52,182 bases of DNA from an uncultured Pirellulaceae bacterium (GTDB taxonomy: Bacteria > Planctomycetota > Planctomycetia > Pirellulales > Pirellulaceae), in assembly GCA_938040995.1 (NCBI GenBank), contig CALHZT010000225.1, positions 1 through 52,182 on the forward strand, written 5' to 3'. Position numbers and translations under genes: made by a program. The notes under the pieces are model-generated. The model worked only from the letters and a program-made list of their open reading frames with translations. It had not been told where the DNA came from and ran no database searches. Shown here in pieces: positions 26,071 through 35,587 of this stretch. How positions within the stretch are numbered: the first letter of the stretch is position 1; each line of letters begins with the position of its first letter.

Positions 26071-26751
26071 CTACAGCCAACGGTCGATCCATTTTGGCAG
26101 AGTTCGCCGGGCACGATTGAGAATCGAGCCGTAGACATCGACGTCCCAGTCGTTAAGGAGGCTCGTCGCGCGTCGTGCAAGATTTCGCCCGGTCTTTGAG
26201 GCGTCAACAACGATAACAACGCCATCCGTCAGCTTGGTTAGCAGGAATGATTGTGACGTATTTCGGACAGGCGGCAGATCAAAAATGATCACCTGATTCG
26301 ACATACGAAGTTCGTGCATCAACCCGTTCGCAGTGTCAGGATTCACGCCACCAGGATTCACCGCGCTCCCGGCCGTCATCAGGCTCAATCCGGAAACACT
26401 GGTTTCTTCAATCGCCTCATCAACCGATACGCCGCGGTAGAGAACGTCGGCCAATCCGTATTTGGCTTTGGATTTGAAGTTCTTGTGCTGCCTTGCGCGG
26501 GCAAAGTTGCCATCGACCAGCAGGATGTTTCCAAACTGCATTTCAGCAGCCCGAACGGCAAGGCAACCTGCGATCGTGGATACACCAGTGTTCGGCTCAA
26601 GAGCCGCCACTCCGATGACAATCGTGGACAAACTGTTTTCGCTGCGAATCCGGTCCAGCCGCAAAAGGATTGCATCAATCCTGTCGTTGCCCATCTGATT
26701 GGCAGATGTTGACTTTTCGGACTTGTCGGCAGTCAGTGTTTTTTGAATCAT
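26071..26751 (-). CDS. Tyrosine-kinase-like (CpsD/BY-kinase family) ATPase with degenerate P-loop
   Basis: A 226-residue cytoplasmic protein of the BY-kinase/MinD-like fold, placed 12 bases after the chain-length gene as in CpsC/CpsD pairs. The Walker A region reads LEPNTGVSTIAG, where the P-loop lysine (GKST) is Val (codon GTA). The Walker A' region LLVDGNFARAR and Walker B VIIFDLPP are recognisable. The usual C-terminal tyrosine cluster is absent; the tail is ARRTLPKWIDRWL. It is probably a non-catalytic or weakly ATP-binding partner for the Wzz protein (inference). About 130 bases separate it from the next gene. Confidence 0.82.
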   Translation of the reverse strand: MIQKTLTADKSEKSTSANQMGNDRIDAILLRLDRIRSENSLSTIVIGVAALEPNTGVSTIAGCLAVRAAEMQFGNILLVDGNFARARQHKNFKSKAKYGLADVLYRGVSVDEAIEETSVSGLSLMTAGSAVNPGGVNPDTANGLMHELRMSNQVIIFDLPPVRNTSQSFLLTKLTDGVVIVVDASKTGRNLARRATSLLNDWDVDVYGSILNRARRTLPKWIDRWL

Positions 26752-26763
26752 GCTGGTAGCTTT

Positions 26764-28320
26764 CTATACAGGTATGCGCGAATGGCGACGTGCGTTGGGA
26801 AGCACCCCTAGCACTGGAACACCAAGGGCCTTGCGCGCCATATTTTGAGTCGTAATGCGATCATCAAACTGGGCACTCAGAAACGCGAGCGCAACCGAAC
26901 CAGCCATCGCGAAGAGCAAGCCGCAAAGCACAACAAGCGGCTTGGAAGGAGCCACCGGTTTTTCCTGCAGTGTGGCATCCTGGGCGATATTGATACTCGA
27001 AATGCTGTTCGCCTGAAGTGCCTGGCCAACGCGGGCTTCTTCCAGGTTCTCTGCATACGTCATGTACTTCTTGTCGGCGACTTTGACGTCACGCTCCATT
27101 TGCTCGATCTTGATCGCATGCTTGTTCAAGTCACGGATCTGGGCCAACAAGTCGCGTTCCTGATTACTCAGTTTTTCGCGACTGGCCTTAAGTCCAGCGA
27201 GCTTGGCCTTGTTACTCGTGTAATCAAAGGTCAGCTTTTCGTGCACTGGATTGATGTCATTGACCTTCTCAACCTGATCGGTTCGCTGACTGGCAAGCTC
27301 CTGCTTGGCCTCGATAACCTGAGCCTGGAGTGACCTGACGGATGGATGAGATGACTTGAAGTTCGACTGGGCCTCTGCCAGCTTGAGCGTCAGATTGTAC
27401 AAAGCCTGGCCCTGCAGATCCTCCGGCGAGTTTCGTTTGGTCGTCGCCGATCGCTCCAGCCGTTTTGGTCGTGACCTTAGCTGAGACATCAGGCTGCGGC
27501 CCATCGCGACGCCAGCGTTCATATCTTTTTCGTTATCCATCAATGACTGCCGAATACTTCCCAGTCGCGATTCCATAATCGCACGCTGGTCGTTGATCGA
27601 CGCAACACCGAGGGCATTCTTTGCTTTACCCAAAGCGTTCGAGGCCGTTTCCAGCTCTTCGCGCAATCGGCTGCTTTGCTCGTCAAAAAAGGCAGTCGAT
27701 CCGGTGGTCCGGTGCAATTCCGAATGTTTTGCCTTGTACTCGTCCACGATCCCGGCAACCACTGTCTGGGCAAGCTCCGGAGTATCCGCTTCGTAGATCA
27801 CGGAAATGATTTCCGATTTTCGCTCTGCGTCTACGACGAGGCCCTTTTCAATGGAGATGACCGCTCGCTCCCGATCAGAAGCCGGATCGATGCTGCGGAT
27901 CAGGTTCACTGCCGATCCAAGAACAGATTTGATCGCGTCGCCCACCGCAGTCTTTTTGGCTTCACCAACCGCAACGCTTCCCAGCACAACGTCAGGTGTC
28001 AATTCATCAACCGTGGCTTCGATAATCCCACGACTCATCAAGACGTCAATGGCGCTCTTGATTTCGGCATCGCGACCGGCCTGCTGCAGGGCAATCGTCT
28101 TGCCCGTTGTCGCCGTCGGATCGAGGCTCACACTTTCGTGGCCTCTTTGTAGAAAGATCTTTGCTTCCGACGAATACGATCGCGGCCAGAAGAGGATCAC
28201 GAAAATCGTTGCCAGCAAGGACAACAACTGGAATAGCACAATCTTCCGTCGTGCTCTCCAAATTCGTTCGATCAAATCGCGAACGTTCAGTTCGAACATT
28301 TCATTCGAATTTTGAGTCAT
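26764..28320 (-). CDS. Wzz/GumC-type chain-length determinant and export protein
   Basis: A 518-residue inner membrane protein. A Wzz domain with a first helix at about 33-52 is followed by a long periplasmic region with coiled coil (about 190-420: ELETASNALGKAKNALG, EKLSNQERDLLAQIRDL) and a second helix at about 467-490 after the Pro-rich EKPVAPSKPL, the classic entry to TM2. The kinase domain often fused at the C-terminus is missing and encoded separately just downstream. It sets polymer length with Wzy. It is the first gene of the minus operon. Confidence 0.92.
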   Translation of the reverse strand: MTQNSNEMFELNVRDLIERIWRARRKIVLFQLLSLLATIFVILFWPRSYSSEAKIFLQRGHESVSLDPTATTGKTIALQQAGRDAEIKSAIDVLMSRGIIEATVDELTPDVVLGSVAVGEAKKTAVGDAIKSVLGSAVNLIRSIDPASDRERAVISIEKGLVVDAERKSEIISVIYEADTPELAQTVVAGIVDEYKAKHSELHRTTGSTAFFDEQSSRLREELETASNALGKAKNALGVASINDQRAIMESRLGSIRQSLMDNEKDMNAGVAMGRSLMSQLRSRPKRLERSATTKRNSPEDLQGQALYNLTLKLAEAQSNFKSSHPSVRSLQAQVIEAKQELASQRTDQVEKVNDINPVHEKLTFDYTSNKAKLAGLKASREKLSNQERDLLAQIRDLNKHAIKIEQMERDVKVADKKYMTYAENLEEARVGQALQANSISSINIAQDATLQEKPVAPSKPLVVLCGLLFAMAGSVALAFLSAQFDDRITTQNMARKALGVPVLGVLPNARRHSRIPV

Positions 28321-28743
28321 AGCTTACGTCTGTTCCCAAATTAAAAAACCAATGCCATGCCTGGCGGAATACTGCCAAAGTGACATTGCTTGAAGCAGAT
28401 TGCCTGAACGACCAACGAAAACGCGGTCATTCAAACTGGTAATTGAACTATCAATGGTTTTGCAGCAGCGTCTGCCGCCTACAGATCTTTCCATTCTAAC
28501 AATGGAAGCAGCCAGGGTGGTCGGTGAATTCAGGAATTGGGGGAGCATTTCTATGCCCTATCCCGGATGAATTGACGGTCATTTCGATCACCTAACAGCC
28601 GATCGACAGCAGCCAGAACAGTCAAAATGGCTACCCGGCGAGTCCGTCAATTGACCAGTCGCACCGGAATCGCAAGATGGTGGGAGGGCTGGGAGGATTA
28701 CAACGATTTTAACGGCTGACGACGGCTTACAGCGGCTGACACA
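28321..28743. other. Gene-free stretch of 423 bases upstream of the minus polysaccharide operon
   Basis: Lies between the end of the AddB-like gene and the start of the Wzz gene, both on the minus strand. It should hold the promoter of the polysaccharide operon, but no convincing -35/-10 pair, operator or hairpin is visible; short frames inside it have no domain likeness. Confidence 0.4.
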
Positions 28744-31716
28744 CTAAAGGGCCGCGCCATAGTCCGGTCGCTCAGGCACACCGAGCATCATCAGGCGATT
28801 GAAATCATCGTTGTCATACTGGGGCGGCTCCGGCGGCCAAAATCGCTGATCGGCAACTGCATCGACAATTCGCTTTGCCTCTTTAATCGCCGACTCAAAC
28901 TCAGCCTCTTTCCACGGAGCGATATCAAACTTTGCGTCCGCCGCCTTGCCTGGCAAAGTGATATAGCCAACCCTCGCGTTCTCCCAGCCACGCTGATTCC
29001 CGATAAAGCGATACAGCGGAAGCTGCAAATCCTTCCATTCGTCCCTCTTCTCGTTGTAGACATTCTTGGGCTGCTTGGCATTCTGCCCGGTCTTATAGTC
29101 GAGGATCGCATACTCGCGACCGCCGTCCTCCAGTTCGCGGTAGTCGATGCGGTCGATCGTCCCACTCAACCGGACGGCATTCGAAACGGTTTCGAGAACG
29201 ACGTCGTTACATTTGGCTTCCGTGGCCAGGATTCTCCACCCGTCGGCTGCCCAGGCAGCTTGCGCGGCTGCAAATATTTCCAGGCGGCGTTTCATTTGCT
29301 GGATTTGTATCTCGACGGCAGGCAAGCGGGGACTGGCAAAGTCGCCGGTCAGTTGCATGTCCAACTCACGCATCAGTGCCGCCATAATCTCGTCGCTATC
29401 GGTCGAGTCTTTTGAATCGCCTTGCCCAAACGCTTCCACCACTTCATGCACCAGGTTGCCAAGCGTCATTGGCCTGAGCTCAGTCACCTTTTCGCTCAGG
29501 TCATTAAGCTTCAGAATCCGCTTGAGCCAGTATCGGTAGGGACAGGAGAGATACTGCGCAAAGCTGGTGATCGACATCGGAGCCAACGGTCGGTTCACCA
29601 GTTTGACGGGTCGAAGATACTCGAATCCAAATTGGGGCGAGTCAATTTTGGAGTCATTTTGAGATTTGTCGTGGGATTCGGATTCAGTGTTCGATTCAGG
29701 TTCCGCGTTCGACGCGGGTTCGTTTGCGCGTTTTGCGCGGTCGCAGGCTAAAGCCTGTACTCCAACTTGCTCGGTCATGCCCAATAGCCAGCGCCAGCGG
29801 GCGCTAATCTTTTCTTTGCTGCCGGTGAACAACAGGCGACTGGGAATAAGCGGATCACCTTTCTCGTTAAATTTCCCGACAACCACATGACAAATGCGAT
29901 CCGATTCGACGATCGTCGCGAGCGCGTGCGCTTCGCGGGCGAACCGGTGATCGTTGTCTTCGATATTCAGATGCTGTCGAAACGAATTGGGTAGAAACAG
30001 GTCACCGCGAGTCGAACCAGGCACGATTCCCTCATTCATGCCCGTGATCACGAGTAATTCCGCATCGTCGAGCGGCAACTCAAGCCAACCAAGAATCTCG
30101 ATCGCATCGGGATCTGCGGGCTCAGCGATACTCCCGTTTTCTACGAACTCGAGCGCGAGTTCGAGGGCTTCGTCGCCCGTCATTTCCTCCGAAATATCAT
30201 CCGGTAGCGCCAGTTGTTCCGTAAACAAGTCGCGAAATTCCTTCGCGGAAGCCGCCAGCATTCGATCTTCTGGCTTGTTCGTGTCCCAGGTGCGATGCCC
30301 ATAAACCTCCGAAATAACAACCGAAATCTGTTCAGTCCACGCCCGTAGAGATTTCGTCTCGGTCCTGTCTTTCCGAAAAAGTCGCCGAAGATCCGCCAGA
30401 CTTCCCCACGCGGCCATCAGCATCTTGGGCTGCCTTTCGCCCAGCCACTTCCCGTTCTTGCCTGGTAGTTTCGCCGGCGCATACTCCATCAGGTACTTGT
30501 CCAGCTGTTCCAGATAGCCACCACCTAAACCTTTCTCGCCCAGCCAGTTTTCGATATCTGGATGCCGCAACAGGCTCGCGACCGATTCGATACTGTCACG
30601 CGCTACAAACTCGCGAAACGAGTCGAGCATGCGGAACATGCCACTTTCCTGGATGCCCCGGCCGACTCCCCAACGTCCTCGAACGCCGTAACTGTCGAGG
30701 GCTCGCTGCACCGGCGCGATCACCCGCTCATCGGCACAGCCGAGTGTAATCCTGTCGCTTGGCCAGGCTCCATCCGCCTTTGCCAGTCGCCGGACAACGC
30801 ATCGCGCCTGATCAACAAAGTCACCAGCGAACTCGATTTGATCATGCGCGATGTTGATCTCGGCGGCTTTCCAGGCAGCGGCCAAAACACATCCATCCGT
30901 ATCGAAGCGTTCACTCCAGCTTTCTGGTGCATGAACGAGCGCAGTCACCAAATCGGCCGTGATGGCGGAATCGGTGGCTTCTGCAAAATCCACGGCCTGA
31001 TTCAACATCAATCGCGATGTCTTGGTCAAATCTGCCGTCGCAACAAGCACGATCTTCCGGTCGCTGCGGCATTCATGTTTGTCAATCGCGACTTGCCTTG
31101 CCGTTTGACGATCCCAAAGTTCGCGCTCACGAATCAGCTCGCGGTACCGCGTCTGAATCGCTGCAAGACTTTCCCAACGCAGCTTCTCCTGACGTGGCAT
31201 GCCGGAAAGTGCTTTTGCCTTTTTTGCGACATCGGAAAACAGCAGGGCCTCGCCCGCGAGCTCGCGATAAGTCGCCATAATAATCCGGCCGAGCGCGAGC
31301 CATTCGCTTTGTGTCCAACCATTGCCACCGCCCTTGGAAGCTTCCGGCGGAATTCGCGGAAACACGTCGGCTCGGGTTTTCGCATCCATGGTGCGAATCG
31401 CTTTGGCCCACGTAAGTTGCTGCACCCATTCCGAAGCAAACGGGAATCGTGGCGAGTACAACAGCTCCGGCACTCGCCCTTCCGTCGTAATCTCCGGTGG
31501 CAGATAGAGGCAGTCACGATCTTTCGCCCACAGGCAAAGCAATTCGTTCAGTCGACGGCCGGCTCGAGCCCCCGGAGTCACCAGAATCACGTCCGTCAGG
31601 TCCAGCGTTTTGCGGGCACCGGCGGCTGCGGAGCGGAGAAAACGATTCCCGAGGTACTCCGCCGCCGTATGAAGTGCGGGTCGCTCAAGTCCGAGGAAGT
31701 GGCGCGAAAAGGCCAT
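28744..31716 (-). CDS. AddB-like PD-(D/E)XK nuclease / inactive helicase
   Basis: A 990-residue protein related to AddB, the subunit of AddAB/RecBCD-type break-repair enzymes with an inactivated UvrD-like helicase part and a C-terminal nuclease. The N-terminal region (TLDLTDVILVTPGARAGRRL, about 39-58) replaces a functional P-loop. The nuclease part begins at about 715 with SCPYRYWLKRIL and has SGTIDRIDYRE and AILDYKTGQ (about 850-876), the PD-(D/E)XK core. A Glu/Ser/Asn-rich linker near 660-690 separates the two. No AddA gene is in the window. The start is ATG 31716. Confidence 0.88.
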   Translation of the reverse strand: MAFSRHFLGLERPALHTAAEYLGNRFLRSAAAGARKTLDLTDVILVTPGARAGRRLNELLCLWAKDRDCLYLPPEITTEGRVPELLYSPRFPFASEWVQQLTWAKAIRTMDAKTRADVFPRIPPEASKGGGNGWTQSEWLALGRIIMATYRELAGEALLFSDVAKKAKALSGMPRQEKLRWESLAAIQTRYRELIRERELWDRQTARQVAIDKHECRSDRKIVLVATADLTKTSRLMLNQAVDFAEATDSAITADLVTALVHAPESWSERFDTDGCVLAAAWKAAEINIAHDQIEFAGDFVDQARCVVRRLAKADGAWPSDRITLGCADERVIAPVQRALDSYGVRGRWGVGRGIQESGMFRMLDSFREFVARDSIESVASLLRHPDIENWLGEKGLGGGYLEQLDKYLMEYAPAKLPGKNGKWLGERQPKMLMAAWGSLADLRRLFRKDRTETKSLRAWTEQISVVISEVYGHRTWDTNKPEDRMLAASAKEFRDLFTEQLALPDDISEEMTGDEALELALEFVENGSIAEPADPDAIEILGWLELPLDDAELLVITGMNEGIVPGSTRGDLFLPNSFRQHLNIEDNDHRFAREAHALATIVESDRICHVVVGKFNEKGDPLIPSRLLFTGSKEKISARWRWLLGMTEQVGVQALACDRAKRANEPASNAEPESNTESESHDKSQNDSKIDSPQFGFEYLRPVKLVNRPLAPMSITSFAQYLSCPYRYWLKRILKLNDLSEKVTELRPMTLGNLVHEVVEAFGQGDSKDSTDSDEIMAALMRELDMQLTGDFASPRLPAVEIQIQQMKRRLEIFAAAQAAWAADGWRILATEAKCNDVVLETVSNAVRLSGTIDRIDYRELEDGGREYAILDYKTGQNAKQPKNVYNEKRDEWKDLQLPLYRFIGNQRGWENARVGYITLPGKAADAKFDIAPWKEAEFESAIKEAKRIVDAVADQRFWPPEPPQYDNDDFNRLMMLGVPERPDYGAAL

Positions 31717-31787
31717 GCGAAAATCGTCAGGGGTGTCGTGCGTGGTGATTCAGGCTGTGGTGTGCGTCGCCGCAGGATTCGCGAATT

Positions 31788-31864
31788 GTAACACGGGCCT
31801 CCGAGCCCGTGGGGCGTGACGTTCTGCCAACTCGGGATCGGGATCGATCAGAGTCCCGTGCTAC
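31788..31864. repeat. Nested inverted repeat with GC-rich hairpin
   Basis: CACGGGC (31792-31798) and GCCCGTG (31805-31811) form a tight hairpin, and GTAACACGGG at 31788 pairs with CCCGTGCTAC ending at 31864 with one mismatch. It sits between the symporter and AddB-like genes and may serve as a terminator for the symporter gene on the minus strand. It resembles short repeats scattered in planctomycete spacers. Confidence 0.55.
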
Positions 31865-31891
31865 GGAAGCGTAACAACGCTCGAACAACCT

Positions 31892-33850
31892 CTAATTTTC
31901 GCTCGTTAGTGGCGCATCCAGCTTTCGTAAACAATGAAACCAGATATGCCCGAACCCTGCTACCATCGCGACGAACGAAATGCCGGCTGGCACCCATTTT
32001 TGAAAAATCACATAGCCGATACAGAACATTCCGCCCCACACGAAGAACAAACCGGCCCCGAAATTCAGGATGAACCCCTTCGCGACTGGAGCCATCGTGA
32101 CCGGCACCTGTTCGGCGATTCCGCCCCACCAACCGCCCGGCTGAACGCGGGAATAGAAATTGAGCAGCGTTTCTTCCGGCTCGGGTCGCGTCGCAAAAGT
32201 CGCAACTAACCAGGCAACGATGGAACAAGCTACGATCACAAGTAGCTGAAGGTGAAATGGAAATGCGATTCCAAACAGCTCTGGATCATTGGCAAACAAC
32301 TCATACTCGCCGCCGACCGTTCTCGTTTGCATTGCTGCCAGGACCTCAAAGCCGAGCGTGACAATCACCGATGTCGCGAGTGCGGCAATCTCGGTCCATG
32401 CGTTGATTCGCCACCAGAACCAGCGAAGAATCAGAACCAGCCCAATGCCGCCTCCCATCGCCATCACAAACTTCCACGCCTTTTCAATACTTCCCATATA
32501 TGTTGAGAGGATCGCCGCGGTAACCATCAGCCCGACCGTTGCCATTTTCCCGACACTTACGTAATGCCCATCCGACTTGTCCGGAGCCATAAACCGGCGA
32601 TAAATATCGTGGACGAGGTACGAAGAACCCCAGTTGAGATGGGTGTCGATCGTGGACATAAACGCGGCCAGAAAGCTGACAATCAGCAAGCCACGCATAC
32701 CGCTGCCAAGCACTTCTTTCATCACGAGTGGATAGCCGGCTTGCTCGCCCATACTGTCGGCTCGCAAGTCCGGAAAAAGCACCATCGAAACCAGCGCCAC
32801 CACTACCCATGGCCAGGTCCTGATGGCGAGAAGTGCAAAGTTGTACCAGAGGTTCGCGCCGAGGGCGTGCCGCTCGTCCTTCGCAGCCATCGTGCGCTGG
32901 ATCAGATACCCACCGCCGTCCGTCGCATGATTTGACCACCACATGACCGTCATCAGAACCAGGAAGTTGAAAAACGGAGTGTTCCAGAATTCCTTCGACC
33001 CAATCTTTACATCGGGAGTCGGCCTTGGCACGAAACTGATAACCTCCGCCGCGTTTTTCGGCATCTGAGCCACCCGGGCCTGCAGGCTGAGCAATTCGGG
33101 CGACGGCGTCTCCGCTGAGCTTTCCTGCTTTTGCAATTCCGCGAGTTCATCGCTGAGAACCTGATGCTGACTGACGACGGATTCGTCGAGCTTGCTCATC
33201 ATGCTGTCCATGCCACCAACATGGCCCACCGCGATGACCGCCAACGCCACCGAACCAATCATTGCGATAACAAATTGCACAACATCGGTCACAACGACTC
33301 CCCAAAAACCGCTCAACCACGAATACGTAACGGCGATGACCACCAGTCCCGTAACCATATAGCCCTCGGAGATCGGGCTATTGTCACCCAGTAAAACGCC
33401 GAGCACGGACGACATCGCACCGATCACCCAGCCCATGACGATGAAGTTGAAGAGCAGCGCAAAATAGCCCGCCTTGAAGAATCGCAAGAACGCCGCCGGC
33501 TTGCCAGAATAGCGCAACTCGAGAAGCTCATTCTCCGTCAGCACGTTGGCTCGTCGCCACAGCCGCGAAAAAAGAAAAACCGACAACATGCCGTACAGCA
33601 ACATGTTCCACCAGAACCAGTTTTCCCAAAGCCCTTTGACTCGAGTCAGCTCCGTAACCGCGAGTGGCGTATCGGCCGCAAAGGTTGTGGCGACCATCGA
33701 CGTGCCAAGCACCCACCACGGCAGCGAACGGCCCGCGAGATAATATTGCTCCGGATCTTTACCGGCTCGACGCGAATAATAAATCCCGACTCCAAGCGCG
33801 AATGCGAGGTAGCCGACGATGATCGCCCAATCAAGCGGTGAGAGCTGCAC
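31892..33850 (-). CDS. Sodium:solute symporter family (SSS) transporter
   Basis: A 652-residue inner membrane transporter with about 13 or more hydrophobic helices. It has YSRRAGKDPEQYYLAGRSLPWW (residues about 25-46), GTSMVATTFAADTPL (sodium-site helix) and WLSGFWGVVVTDVVQF, all typical of the SSS family that moves sugars, amino acids or carboxylates with sodium. A loop at about 220-290 is extra long and charged (coiled-coil-like ELAELQKQESS). The substrate is not clear from sequence. It starts with GTG at 33850. Confidence 0.9.
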   Translation of the reverse strand: MQLSPLDWAIIVGYLAFALGVGIYYSRRAGKDPEQYYLAGRSLPWWVLGTSMVATTFAADTPLAVTELTRVKGLWENWFWWNMLLYGMLSVFLFSRLWRRANVLTENELLELRYSGKPAAFLRFFKAGYFALLFNFIVMGWVIGAMSSVLGVLLGDNSPISEGYMVTGLVVIAVTYSWLSGFWGVVVTDVVQFVIAMIGSVALAVIAVGHVGGMDSMMSKLDESVVSQHQVLSDELAELQKQESSAETPSPELLSLQARVAQMPKNAAEVISFVPRPTPDVKIGSKEFWNTPFFNFLVLMTVMWWSNHATDGGGYLIQRTMAAKDERHALGANLWYNFALLAIRTWPWVVVALVSMVLFPDLRADSMGEQAGYPLVMKEVLGSGMRGLLIVSFLAAFMSTIDTHLNWGSSYLVHDIYRRFMAPDKSDGHYVSVGKMATVGLMVTAAILSTYMGSIEKAWKFVMAMGGGIGLVLILRWFWWRINAWTEIAALATSVIVTLGFEVLAAMQTRTVGGEYELFANDPELFGIAFPFHLQLLVIVACSIVAWLVATFATRPEPEETLLNFYSRVQPGGWWGGIAEQVPVTMAPVAKGFILNFGAGLFFVWGGMFCIGYVIFQKWVPAGISFVAMVAGFGHIWFHCLRKLDAPLTSEN

Positions 33851-34047
33851 AATAAATTCTCGCAGAAACTGGATAAGTCGTCTGAACGAAGGCCATCCAG
33901 TTTAGCGACTTCACAAGCGCAAGATACCGACGGCGAATCGATTCGCCACACCGATTTCGCCACACCATTTCACGACACCGGTCGCAATACGACGAGGCGG
34001 TGATCTTGATTAGCCGTTTTGGCGTTAGCCACGGTTCGAATCGCCAT

Positions 34048-34263
34048 CTAAGGATCGTTCGATCCATTAGTGTCGAATCTCCGTTCATGACGACACAATT
34101 GACGGCCTATGGCCGTCTTCCCCGCGCAGGCGGGGACCCACCAGAAGCGTATGAACGCCCAATGTCTTTTCCCTGCATCAAAAAGCCAATCCGATTCAAT
34201 GGATTCCCGCCTGCGCGGGAAAGACGAAGGAAGATCAGGCAGTAATTTCTTGAACGATCCTAA
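34048..34263 (+). repeat. About 215-bp interspersed repeat, copy A
   Basis: Bounded by AGGATCGTTC (34051-34060) and GAACGATCCT (34252-34261), which are perfect 10-base terminal inverted repeats. Inside are two GC-rich hairpins (CCCCGC...GCGGGG and TTCCCGCCTGCGCGGGAA). The same element occurs in the opposite orientation at 47498-47715. It is MITE-like: no coding capacity, short terminal repeats, intergenic position. The rest of the 439-base spacer (33851-34289) holds no gene I can support. Confidence 0.85.
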
Positions 34264-34289
34264 CTGCAAGAACCGCAATTAAGGCGAGC

Positions 34290-34922
34290 CTATGCCTGCG
34301 GAGGCGGTCCGCCGGGCCCACTTTGTCCGCCGCCCTCCTGGAATCGCGCATAATTCGTCTTCATGGCGTTATGCAGTTGCGGCACATGCGGTGTCGAAAC
34401 GAAGATGCGCCTCGAGACGGCCGCATGCGGATAAAAATGAGTCACAAAATCGAAACCGAATTCAGCCGGCGAATGGCGAATGATGACTCCGTCTGCATAG
34501 TGGCCCGGTAGCTCTTCATCAGGAATTTTCAGGTTGTCATAAATTTCCTGAACGCTTGGCCGACGCGGCGGTTTCGGCGGCTTTGGCATTTGCGGTATGG
34601 GACCGAACTTCTTCTCGTACAGCGAAATGTTCTGCTCCAGGGCTGCGATGAACCTTGGCATGACGGCATGCGGCAGGATCACGCGACTGACAAGATTCGC
34701 TGGCACTCCCATCTGCTGAACAAAATCGAGAACGAACGAGTGCTGTCCCGTCATCACGATCGCACCGGTGCTGAACACACCGCTGCCGATCGAACCAGGA
34801 ACCCGAGCCGTATTGCCAGGAACCTGCACCTGCTGCATATCGGCCGGCGCCTCACCGTCGGGAACGGGTGGGTCGCGGAATTCGTCCTCGGGTGGAAGCC
34901 CGTCTTGATCGTCGTTCGTCAT
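34290..34922 (-). CDS. Tandem DUF3467 protein
   Basis: A 210-residue soluble protein with two DUF3467-type modules: SGVFSTGAIVMTGQHSFVLDFVQQMG...RVILPHAVMPRFIAAL (about 47-98), then NLKIPDEELPGHYADGVIIRHSPAEFGFDFVTHF...RRIFVSTPHVPQLHNAM (about 127-190). Ends are acidic (N-terminal PPEDEFRDPPVPDGE) and Gly/Pro-rich (C-terminal). The function of the family is unknown. It starts at ATG 34922 and is monocistronic; the repeat copy A lies 27 bases past its stop. Confidence 0.8.
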   Translation of the reverse strand: MTNDDQDGLPPEDEFRDPPVPDGEAPADMQQVQVPGNTARVPGSIGSGVFSTGAIVMTGQHSFVLDFVQQMGVPANLVSRVILPHAVMPRFIAALEQNISLYEKKFGPIPQMPKPPKPPRRPSVQEIYDNLKIPDEELPGHYADGVIIRHSPAEFGFDFVTHFYPHAAVSRRIFVSTPHVPQLHNAMKTNYARFQEGGGQSGPGGPPPQA

Positions 34923-35029
34923 CTTCTCTGCCTCTTTTCCGGTCCTGCACGCGGGCTTAAAATTTCGACCATGCGAGCCGCTATCCTAACAGGCGAACTA
35001 ACCTTCTGACGAGTACGGGGATATTGATC

Positions 35030-35587
35030 ATGAAACAGATGAAGAACGCAACCGTTTGCACTGTCGCAGTCTTGCTTGCCTTGATGACATCGTTCCCGGC
35101 GACTGCTTTCGAATCACCGGCGCCGCCCGAAAAGCTGGCCGACGGCGAGATCGCCAAGCTGCAACCATATATCGGCAACTGGGAGATCAATTCCAAGTGG
35201 GCCAATGGTCAGGCACTATGGGCTCGCAACGAATACCGCATCGGCATGAGCGGAAAGTTTGTCGAAGCCAACACCTATGCCAAAGATGGTGACGGCAAGC
35301 CATACCACCGCTACAAGACAATCTTTACCTATGACGAAGCCAAAAAGAAGTTCGTCAGCTACGGTTTCACGTCGGAAGGCAAAGTGCAGGTCGTGGAAAA
35401 TAATGTGGAAATAGTCGACGGAAAGATCGCCTTAACGAGCAGTTGGGCGATGGGTGAATCGGAAGTCAAGCAAACGGTAAAGCTCGTAAGCGATGAAGAA
35501 TATACCTGGAATGTCTGGACACGCCCCAAAGATGGCGACGCGGAATGGAAACCGGCGATGGAAGGAACGTGGAAACGAACAGAGTAG
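35030..35587 (+). CDS. Secreted small protein, DUF1579-like (lipocalin-type beta barrel)
   Basis: A 185-residue protein with a signal peptide (MKQMKNATVCTVAVLLALMTSFPATAFES, probable cut after PATA). The mature part has LQPYIGNWEIN at its start and repeated strands (FVEANTYAKDGDGKPYHRY, FTYDEAKKKFVSYGFTSEG, MEGTWKRTE), like DUF1579 and related lipocalin-like folds that start with a G-W pair and end with a TW strand. The function is unknown; such proteins often bind small hydrophobic molecules. I chose ATG 35030 over TTG 35024. The stop lies exactly at the edge of the foldback element that follows. Confidence 0.7.
   Translation: MKQMKNATVCTVAVLLALMTSFPATAFESPAPPEKLADGEIAKLQPYIGNWEINSKWANGQALWARNEYRIGMSGKFVEANTYAKDGDGKPYHRYKTIFTYDEAKKKFVSYGFTSEGKVQVVENNVEIVDGKIALTSSWAMGESEVKQTVKLVSDEEYTWNVWTRPKDGDAEWKPAMEGTWKRTE

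Noticed and set aside
30562..31791. 409-codon open frame opposite the AddB-like gene
   Set aside because: It is antisense to a well-supported gene, and its residues are rich in Arg, His and Cys without any motif.
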